Positions 1 to 4,449 of a stretch of DNA of 6,172 bases are shown in pieces. Where the stretch lies: NCBI GenBank assembly GCA_030040725.1, contig JASHTD010000496.1, positions 1 through 6,172 on the forward strand, in the 5' to 3' direction. A program made the translations under genes and the position numbers. Source of the DNA: Candidatus Sulfotelmatobacter sp. Lineage in GTDB: Bacteria > Acidobacteriota > Terriglobia > Terriglobales > Acidobacteriaceae. The notes under the pieces were generated by a model, which saw only the letters and a list, made by a program, of their open reading frames with translations, was not told the origin of the DNA and ran no database searches. Numbering within the stretch: position 1 is the stretch's first letter; the number at the start of each line of letters is the position of its first letter.

Positions 1-950
1 CCGATCCCGGCACCGATGACGCGATGGCGATCATCCTCGCGTTGAATTCTCCTGAGCTGAAAGTGGAAGCACTGACCGTCGTGCCCGGCAACGTCGATGG
101 CCGCCAAGGCCTCGAAAATGCGCTGAAGATCGTTTCGCTTGCCGGGCGCTGCGACGTCACTGTCGCGGGAGGGGCACATCATCCTTTAAATCAGAAGTTG
201 ATCACGGCACAGTACTGGCACGGAAAAAACGGACTGGCCAACGTCGAGCTTCCGGCTTCGAAGTGCAAGGCCGATCCTCGCTTCGGGCCCGATCTGATTA
301 TCGAACTGATTCACAGGTATCCGCACGAAATTACGCTGATTCCTATTGGACCTTTGACCAACATCGCATTGGCGGTTTCGAAAGATCCTTCCATCGTCGG
401 TCTAGCCAAAAACATCGTGATCATGGGCGGATCGATCACCGGCGGCAACGTCAACGGAGCGGCTGAGGCAAATATTTATAACGATCCCGAAGCGGCGCAA
501 ATCGTCTTCAACGCCGGCTGGATGGTGACCATGGTCGGGTCCGATGTGGGTGAGCGCACCCTAATCACGCGAAAATATCTGGAAGAACTGCAGTCGTCGC
601 ATGGTCCGCAGAACGACTTCATCGCCAAAATCGCGGAATTCTATTTGACCCGCAGCGAAAAGAGTGGATATGCCGGCGCCGCGATGTACGATCCTCTCGC
701 GGTCGGCACAGTGATCGATCCGACGCTCGTGACGCTGAAAGACATGCACGTCGATGTGGAGACCAAAGGCGAATTCACTCGCGGAGAAACGGTCGCGAAT
801 CGCATGGGATCAGACGAAAAAAATGTCCTGCACGGCGACCACTATGAAATTGAAGGCGTTATTCCTTTGCAACCCAACGCGCGAGTCTGCCTCGCATCGA
901 ACGCTGAGCGCTTTCTGGATCTGTTCGTGAGCCGGGTGAAGGGCAAATAG
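1..950 (+). CDS. Inosine/uridine-preferring nucleoside hydrolase, 5' end cut by window edge
   Basis: Hydrolyses the N-glycosidic bond of a nucleoside to ribose plus free base, normally in the cytoplasm for salvage. The reading frame is open from the first full codon at base 3 and encodes DPGTDDA before the first ATG at base 24. This is the Asp-rich calcium/ribose site of the family (DTDPGxDD), so the ATG at 24 is not the real start and roughly 10 residues lie outside the window. Numbering from that ATG, other family marks are PGN at 21-23, HGKNGL at 66-71, GPLTNIA at 109-115, MGG at 134-136, AEANIYNDPEAA at 147-158 and YDPLAVG at 222-228. The size, about 320 residues when complete, is normal. 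Known group I enzymes have His before the Asp of the last motif; here it is Tyr222, so substrate preference is uncertain. The stop is TAG at 948-950. The next gene converges on it after 2 bases. The family is certain; the exact substrate is not. Confidence 0.93.
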   Translation, partial: DPGTDDAMAIILALNSPELKVEALTVVPGNVDGRQGLENALKIVSLAGRCDVTVAGGAHHPLNQKLITAQYWHGKNGLANVELPASKCKADPRFGPDLIIELIHRYPHEITLIPIGPLTNIALAVSKDPSIVGLAKNIVIMGGSITGGNVNGAAEANIYNDPEAAQIVFNAGWMVTMVGSDVGERTLITRKYLEELQSSHGPQNDFIAKIAEFYLTRSEKSGYAGAAMYDPLAVGTVIDPTLVTLKDMHVDVETKGEFTRGETVANRMGSDEKNVLHGDHYEIEGVIPLQPNARVCLASNAERFLDLFVSRVKGK

Positions 951-952
951 CT

Positions 953-1930
953 TCAACCGTTGGCGCGCGCCACCAGGAAAATTGCCAGCCCGTAGAAAAC
1001 AAACATCAGCGCCAGATACGCTTTTGCGCGCGTGCCGGCGTTGTCGAATTCCTTCCAGGCAAGAATCCCCCACAATGCCGCCACCATCGGCGCAGACTGG
1101 CCGATCGCATAGGAAATTGCGACACCGGTAAAACTTGCCGCCACGAGGTTGAAGACCGTCCCCACGCCCCAGATGCAGCCTCCGAAAAGTCCCAGCAGGT
1201 GCCCCGATGCCGGCCCTCTGAAAAATCCTGAGAAGTTGACCGGCTCTCCGACCAGCGGATGCTTCATGAAATAAATGTTCCAGATAAAACAGGAGAGCAG
1301 CGCTCCTAGAGTGAGAAAAACGGCGGCGCTATACGGCCCTAAAGTATTTCCGCGCGTCATGGCGTGAGTCATGAACGGTGCCCACAAGCCCATAAGAACT
1401 CCAGACACGACGCAGACGACAAAACTTTTCTTCGAAATCGAGCGACCGGTCGCGGCAAGGCTGCCGTAAGCTTTACCGTCAAGAATGACCGCTATTAAGG
1501 CGCACGCGACCCCCAACCCCAAAAAAGTGGCGCTGCCCCGGGGCTGCAACGCATAACTCAGCACGACGCCGACCACCAACGCAATCCCAATGGAAATCGG
1601 AAATGCGACAGCGAGCCCCGCCATATCGATGGCCGCTACGAGCAGAAGATTAGCGAGATTGAAAAGCGCGCCGCCGACCAGCGCATTGATAATGTTCGAA
1701 CTGTCGGTGGTGCGCACATTGTTCAGGAAACTCGAAGCGTCGTGCCCGGAGCTGCCTATTGTGAAAGCCAAAAGCAGAGAGATCAGAAAAATGCCGACTG
1801 CATAATCCCAGTAAAAGAGTTCAAACCGGTAATTCTTGACTCCCTTGTAGGTGTTCGCCCATGAACCCCAGCAAACCGCGCTTGTGATCATCATCAGCAG
1901 TGCGATACCCAGACTTGATGGCGTGAACAT
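953..1930 (-). CDS. Ten-helix DMT-superfamily permease, GRP sugar porter / ureide-permease-like
   Basis: An inner-membrane uptake protein of 325 residues. Hydrophobic stretches fit ten membrane helices, near residues 7-25, 41-60, 80-102, 104-127, 134-152, 168-186, 199-221, 243-265, 267-292 and 302-321, the topology of the drug/metabolite transporter superfamily. From memory, the first half resembles plant ureide permeases and the glucose/ribose porters: a W/L-D-Y motif opening helix 2 (WDY 41-43), GG...N-L in helix 3 (86-94), then GLAV and a Gly/Val-rich helix 4 ending in SYAL. The end of helix 9 (GQSAP 277-281, then W-G and K-E) is typical of sugar members of the superfamily. Ureide permeases carry allantoin, uracil and related bases, and GRP porters carry glucose or ribose. 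Beside a nucleoside hydrolase, a ribose, nucleoside or base substrate is plausible but inferred. The ATG start is supported by a strong ribosome binding site 4 bases upstream. The gene is intact, and it is convergent with the hydrolase rather than in operon with it. Confidence 0.85.
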   Translation of the reverse strand: MFTPSSLGIALLMMITSAVCWGSWANTYKGVKNYRFELFYWDYAVGIFLISLLLAFTIGSSGHDASSFLNNVRTTDSSNIINALVGGALFNLANLLLVAAIDMAGLAVAFPISIGIALVVGVVLSYALQPRGSATFLGLGVACALIAVILDGKAYGSLAATGRSISKKSFVVCVVSGVLMGLWAPFMTHAMTRGNTLGPYSAAVFLTLGALLSCFIWNIYFMKHPLVGEPVNFSGFFRGPASGHLLGLFGGCIWGVGTVFNLVAASFTGVAISYAIGQSAPMVAALWGILAWKEFDNAGTRAKAYLALMFVFYGLAIFLVARANG

Positions 1931-1934
1931 TGAT

Positions 1935-1941
1935 TCTCCTT
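1935..1941 (-). promoter_or_regulatory. Ribosome binding site of the permease gene
   Basis: On the minus strand this reads AAGGAGA, followed by the 4 bases ATCA and then the ATG. It is a near-perfect Shine-Dalgarno sequence and fixes the permease start at base 1930. Confidence 0.85.
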
Positions 1942-2016
1942 GAGGCCCCCTAACTGGACGCGTGCAATCCTACATTCTTGGGTCATGTCCTGACTACGGG
2001 GATCGGGATGCACGGC

Positions 2017-2051
2017 GCGGCAGGCTGTGGTGCCGCCCGAGGAACTCGGGC
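2017..2051. other. Two adjoining hairpins upstream of the permease
   Basis: GCGGCA (2017-2022) pairs with TGCCGC (2031-2036) over an 8-base loop. GCCCGAG (2035-2041) pairs with CTCGGGC (2045-2051) over the 3-base loop GAA. The two stems share bases 2035-2036, so they compete slightly. Neither is followed by a T run on either strand, so they do not look like terminators. If permease transcription starts farther upstream, they would lie in its mRNA leader 90-120 bases before the ATG. The function is unknown, and chance is possible in GC-rich DNA. Confidence 0.4.
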
Positions 2052-2080
2052 ATTTCGTATTCAGGCGGGCTGCTGGGTCA

Positions 2081-2093
2081 GGTTGAATCAACC
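2081..2093. promoter_or_regulatory. 13-base palindrome, possible operator
   Basis: GGTTGA-A-TCAACC is a perfect 6+6 inverted repeat with one central base, in the spacer about 150 bases upstream of the permease start and 10 bases before the large inverted repeat. The form and size suit a dimeric repressor site (LacI or GntR type), but no second copy or matched promoter is visible, and no regulator gene is in the window. The operator role is inferred only. Confidence 0.3.
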
Positions 2094-2103
2094 CCGCAGA
2101 TGA

Positions 2104-2218
2104 GTCATCCCGAACGCCCGCGTTTTCACCAGCGGGCGGAGGGATCTCGCGTGCGTCGCCGTGCCAATCCGCGCGAGATCCCTCTCTCCGCCTGAAAAGC
2201 GGCTTCGCTCGGGATGAC
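2104..2218. repeat. 115-base imperfect inverted repeat, MITE/REP-like intergenic element
   Basis: The outer arms GTCATCCCGA (2104-2113) and TCGGGATGAC (2209-2218) are perfect 10-base inverted repeats. Further in, TTTTCA (2123-2128) matches TGAAAA (2193-2198), GGCGGA (2135-2140) matches TCCGCC (2187-2192), and GGGATCTCGCG (2141-2151) matches CGCGAGATCCC (2172-2182). The last two differ in spacing by a 4-base TCTC insert at 2183-2186. In all 33 base pairs can form around a 20-base loop. The left arm also folds on itself: CGCCCGC (2115-2121) pairs with GCGGGCG (2132-2138). No long open frame belongs to it. The arrangement suits a non-autonomous mobile or REP-type repeat that occurs in many copies. 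Only one copy is in this window, so dispersal is inferred. Confidence 0.7.
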
Positions 2219-2243
2219 GCAGTCAAGAGACGGCGGCCGTTAT

Positions 2244-2254
2244 CTCAAGTTGAG
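2244..2254. promoter_or_regulatory. 11-base palindrome just upstream of the rplU promoter
   Basis: CTCAA-G-TTGAG is a perfect 5+5 inverted repeat ending 12 bases before the proposed -35 box of rplU, where an activator could bind. Another short palindrome, ACGGC-G-GCCGT, lies at 2230-2240. Arms this short can arise by chance, so a regulatory role is only a possibility. Confidence 0.22.
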
Positions 2255-2266
2255 CCAGCACTCTGT

Positions 2267-2295
2267 TTGACCAATCTCCGGCCGGCACGTAAAAT
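2267..2295 (+). promoter_or_regulatory. Sigma-70-type promoter of the rplU-rpmA unit
   Basis: TTGACC (2267-2272, 5 of 6 matches to the -35 consensus) is separated by exactly 17 bases from TAAAAT (2290-2295, 5 of 6 matches to the -10 consensus). Transcription would start near 2301-2303, giving a leader of about 170 bases before rplU. The spacer contains the 8-base palindrome CCGGCCGG (2278-2285). The spacing, the two good boxes and the placement before a highly expressed ribosomal protein gene make this the best promoter in the window. Confidence 0.7.
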
Positions 2296-2301
2296 AACTG
2301 A

Positions 2302-2470
2302 GTTTGCCTGTACTCGCCGACCCGTCCGGGGACGCCTGCCTTGGCTGCTGAAGCGCTGCGGCGGAAAACACAGCAAGCAGAAAGATTCAGCGCATCCCAG
2401 ATTGCGCCTTTGTGCGCGTGGTCGGCTTTTGGTGAGCTGATTTTCACGAAACTTCGTTGGAGGCAGACGT
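2302..2470 (+). promoter_or_regulatory. Long structured 5' leader of rplU
   Basis: About 170 bases lie between the proposed start of transcription and the rplU ATG, with no convincing gene. Possible stems are CGTC/GACG (2323-2326 with 2331-2334), CTTG-CTG with one bulged G (2340-2347) pairing with CAGCAAG (2371-2377), and GCGCA/TGCGC (2390-2394 with 2403-2407). Near the ribosome binding site, CGAA and TTCG (2447-2456) could form only a very tight loop. Many bacteria regulate ribosomal protein operons through such leaders, and an L21 leader is known in Firmicutes. I do not recognise that motif here, so autoregulation is inference. Confidence 0.4.
2459..2463 (+). promoter_or_regulatory. Ribosome binding site of rplU
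   Basis: GGAGG lies 7 bases before the ATG at 2471. The match and spacing are ideal and decide the rplU start. It is the only strong Shine-Dalgarno sequence among the three genes of this cluster. Confidence 0.85.
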
Positions 2471-2941
2471 ATGTACGCGGTGATCCGCGCTGGTGGAAAG
2501 CAGTACCGGGTAGCGCCCGGAGATGTGATTCGAGTGGAAAAGTTGGCTACCGGCACCGATGGCCACGTTGACTTTCCGGAAGTGCTGGCCGTCTCCGGCA
2601 GCGAAGGGCAGATCGGCAAGCCCCAGTCGGAAGCTCGCGTAGTCGGCGAAGTCGTCGAAGAGGGGCGCAGTCCCAAGGTTCTGGTTTTTCACTATAAGCG
2701 AAAGAAGCAATACAAGAAGCTCCGCGGGCACCGGCAATCCTTCACTGCGGTCCGCATCACGGAAATTAATTTCGACGGCCAAAGTTTCAAAGCTCCCGCA
2801 CAGGAGAAGAAACAGGCGAAGCCGAAGAAGGCAAAAGCTGAGCACGAGGAAGCGGTAGCGGAAGCTGCACCGAAAAAAGCCTCGGCAAAGAAAAAGTCGG
2901 CTCCGAAGAAAGCGGCAAAGAAATCCGCCAAAAAGAAGTAG
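2471..2941 (+). CDS. rplU: 50S ribosomal protein L21 with long Lys/Ala-rich C-terminal tail
   Basis: L21 binds 23S rRNA in the large ribosomal subunit. Residues 1-102 are a standard L21 domain: it opens MYAVIRAGGKQYRVAPGD and ends with the basic block KRKKQYKKLRGHRQ (76-89) and the closing strand VRITEINF (94-101). The family is usually about 103 residues long. This protein has 156, because residues 103-156 form a low-complexity tail: Lys/Glu/Ala mixed to about 133, then nearly pure Lys/Ala/Ser resembling histone H1 tails. The tail is in frame, has no stop codon and ends naturally at TAG 2939-2941. I recall similar extensions in some soil phyla; it may help rRNA contact or be dispensable. The gene leads the conserved rplU-rpmA-obgE cluster, with a strong ribosome binding site and a good promoter upstream. 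Confidence 0.97.
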   Translation: MYAVIRAGGKQYRVAPGDVIRVEKLATGTDGHVDFPEVLAVSGSEGQIGKPQSEARVVGEVVEEGRSPKVLVFHYKRKKQYKKLRGHRQSFTAVRITEINFDGQSFKAPAQEKKQAKPKKAKAEHEEAVAEAAPKKASAKKKSAPKKAAKKSAKKK

Positions 2942-2969
2942 CGTTTCATCGGCGGACATTCGCGCGACA

Positions 2970-2999
2970 CTGGCAACCAGCCACTGAGAACTGGTTTTT
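2970..2999 (+). promoter_or_regulatory. Two mutually exclusive small hairpins ending at the rpmA start
   Basis: CTGG (2970-2973) can pair with CCAG (2977-2980) over CAA. Alternatively AACCAG (2975-2980) can pair with CTGGTT (2991-2996) over a 10-base loop. The second stem runs into a T5 tract (2995-2999) that touches the rpmA ATG, so it resembles a weak terminator or attenuator, and the shared CCAG makes the folds exclusive. The stems are short (4 and 6 pairs), so stability is doubtful. It also occupies the place where a ribosome binding site for rpmA would be expected. A switch role is inferred. Confidence 0.35.
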
Positions 3000-3266
3000 A
3001 TGGCACACAAAAAAGGGCAAGGCACATCAAGAAACGGCCGCGACTCGAATTCGCAGCGGCTGGGATTCAAGGCATTTGGCGGGCAGGTCGTTCCCGGAGG
3101 AACGATTATCGTTCGCCAGCGCGGCACGCGGGTAAAGCCGGGACTCAACGTTGGCCGCGGCAAAGACGACACCCTCTTCGCCAAGATCACCGGGCGCATC
3201 AAGTTCCTGAACAAGGGATCGATGGGCAAGTTCGTGATGGTCGAACCCGTGGAAGTGGCGGAGTAA
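3000..3266 (+). CDS. rpmA: 50S ribosomal protein L27
   Basis: L27 sits beside the peptidyl-transferase centre, its N-terminal tail reaching towards the tRNA ends. All 88 residues align with the family: the opening MAHKKGQGTSRNGRDSN and FGGQ are diagnostic, followed by VVPGGTIIVRQRGT and the VGRGKDDTLFA segment (51-61). Length is normal and the gene is complete. There is no N-terminal cleavable extension of the Firmicute type, since it starts directly MAHKK. No clear Shine-Dalgarno sequence precedes the ATG; only GAGA at 2986-2989 is nearby, which is unexpected for an abundant ribosomal protein. It lies 58 bases after rplU and is probably translated from the same transcript, which ends at the terminator 50 bases downstream. 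Confidence 0.97.
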   Translation: MAHKKGQGTSRNGRDSNSQRLGFKAFGGQVVPGGTIIVRQRGTRVKPGLNVGRGKDDTLFAKITGRIKFLNKGSMGKFVMVEPVEVAE

Positions 3267-3315
3267 TAGCCGTCGCGCCCGCAAAATCGGCGCTCCAATG
3301 ACGGACGCGCCGCAC

Positions 3316-3347
3316 GGCCTCGCCTTCGGGACGAGGCCTTTACTTTT
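3316..3347 (+). terminator. Intrinsic terminator with UUCG loop between rpmA and obgE
   Basis: GGCCTCG (3316-3322) pairs with CGAGGCC (3332-3338). Inside, CC pairs with GG around a TTCG tetraloop (3325-3328), with a single bulged A at 3331, making nine pairs in total. The T-rich run TTTACTTTT (3339-3347) follows at once. UUCG loops closed by C-G are exceptionally stable. It should end most rplU-rpmA transcripts, leaving obgE to readthrough or to a promoter I cannot identify. Confidence 0.85.
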
Positions 3348-3373
3348 GTAACTCGCGTTGACAGATCCAGCGC

Positions 3374-4420
3374 ATGTTCATTGACGAAGCCAGAATTCGA
3401 GTAAGAGCCGGCGATGGCGGCAATGGCTGCATGGCCTTTCGCCGCGAGAAATTTGTCCCGCGCGGCGGTCCTTCCGGCGGCGACGGCGGCAAAGGCGGTG
3501 ATGTCGTCATGGAATCCAGCGAGCGCCATAACACGCTGGTGCATTTTCGCTTTAATCCCGAGTACAAAGCCGAGCGCGGTCGCCACGGGGAAGGCTCGAA
3601 CAGGACCGGCCGCGAAGGCGGCGACGTAATTTTGAAAGTCCCAGTCGGCACGATCGTCTATGACGAGGAAACAGGCGAGAAAGTATTCGATTTCTCCGCT
3701 GCCGACGAGCGTGTGATCATCGCGCGCGGCGGTCGCGGAGGGCGCGGCAATGCGCAATTTGCGACCTCAGTGCATCAGGCTCCGCGCGAGTGTGAACCCG
3801 GACGCCCAGGCGAAGAGCACACATACCGGCTCGAACTGAAATTGCTTGCCGATGTTGGACTGGTGGGCTATCCGAATGTCGGGAAATCAACCTTGATTTC
3901 GCGCATCTCTGCGGCGCGTCCGAAAATCGCCGATTATCCCTTTACGACCCTCGAGCCGAATCTCGGCGTAGTCGCCGTGGGCGATGCCAAAGATGAAATC
4001 AGCTTCGTCGTTGCCGATATCCCAGGATTGATTGAAGGCGCGCACACGGGGTCGGGGTTGGGCACGCAATTCCTGCGGCACATCGAGCGCACTCGCCTGC
4101 TGGTTCACCTGGTCGACGTCTCCGACGCGAGCGGACGCCCTGACGTTGTGAAAGATGTGGAAGTGATCCTCGGCGAACTGGCCAGGTTCGGCGCCGGGCT
4201 CGAGGGCAAGCCGATGATCATGGTTGCCTCGAAAATTGACGTGGCGAACAAAGACAAGCTTGCCGCTCTCAAACGTTATTGCAAGAAGCACAAGCTGAAG
4301 CTCTACGAGATTTCAGCGGTAACCGGCAAAGGAATTGAAGAATTGAAATACGCGATCGCAGAAAAAGTTGAAAGCTTGCGCGAGCAGGACAGCGAGCGAG
4401 CCAATCCTCAAAGCGCGTAA
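3374..4420 (+). CDS. obgE: Obg-family GTPase, ribosome assembly / stress response
   Basis: A GTP-binding protein that associates with the 50S subunit during late assembly and links growth to nucleotide levels. It has 348 residues. The Gly-rich Obg domain (about 1-158) starts with the family signature MFIDEARIRVRAGDGGNGC, which fixes the ATG at 3374, and continues with GGPSGGDGGKGGDV. The G domain (about 159-332) has G1 GYPNVGKST at 165-173, G2 YPFTT at 188-192, G3 DIPG at 215-218, G4 SKID at 286-289 and G5 SAV at 314-316. The usual G4 is NKxD; Ser replaces Asn here. The protein ends soon after the G domain, so the C-terminal OCT domain and the acidic tail of other Obg proteins are absent. There is no clear Shine-Dalgarno sequence before the ATG, and the terminator ends only 26 bases upstream, which suggests low expression. 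Order after rplU-rpmA is the classic bacterial one. Confidence 0.97.
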   Translation: MFIDEARIRVRAGDGGNGCMAFRREKFVPRGGPSGGDGGKGGDVVMESSERHNTLVHFRFNPEYKAERGRHGEGSNRTGREGGDVILKVPVGTIVYDEETGEKVFDFSAADERVIIARGGRGGRGNAQFATSVHQAPRECEPGRPGEEHTYRLELKLLADVGLVGYPNVGKSTLISRISAARPKIADYPFTTLEPNLGVVAVGDAKDEISFVVADIPGLIEGAHTGSGLGTQFLRHIERTRLLVHLVDVSDASGRPDVVKDVEVILGELARFGAGLEGKPMIMVASKIDVANKDKLAALKRYCKKHKLKLYEISAVTGKGIEELKYAIAEKVESLREQDSERANPQSA

Positions 4421-4449
4421 TTCCTCTTCACGGCCCATTCGGTTCATCT

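Noticed and set aside
1955..1960. TAGGAT-like -10 box on the minus strand for the permease
   Set aside because: No acceptable -35 hexamer occurs 16-18 bases upstream, so I cannot support a promoter there.
1894..2226. 110-codon minus-strand frame over the permease upstream region and the inverted repeat
   Set aside because: It overlaps the permease start and reads through the inverted repeat. Composition is not protein-like and no ribosome binding site is visible.
3358..3363. Perfect TTGACA that could be a -35 box for obgE
   Set aside because: It lies 10 bases before the obgE ATG, and a -10 box at normal spacing would fall inside the coding region, where 3381-3386 reads TTGACG, not TATAAT-like.
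2444..3757. 437-codon open frame on the minus strand across rplU, rpmA and the start of obgE
   Set aside because: It is antisense to three certain genes. Its product is low-complexity Arg/Leu/Phe-rich sequence mirrored from Lys-rich codons, with no family resemblance.
4421..4449. Possible bidirectional terminator between obgE and the CocE-type hydrolase
   Set aside because: The 29-base gap contains no stable inverted repeat with a T run in either direction.
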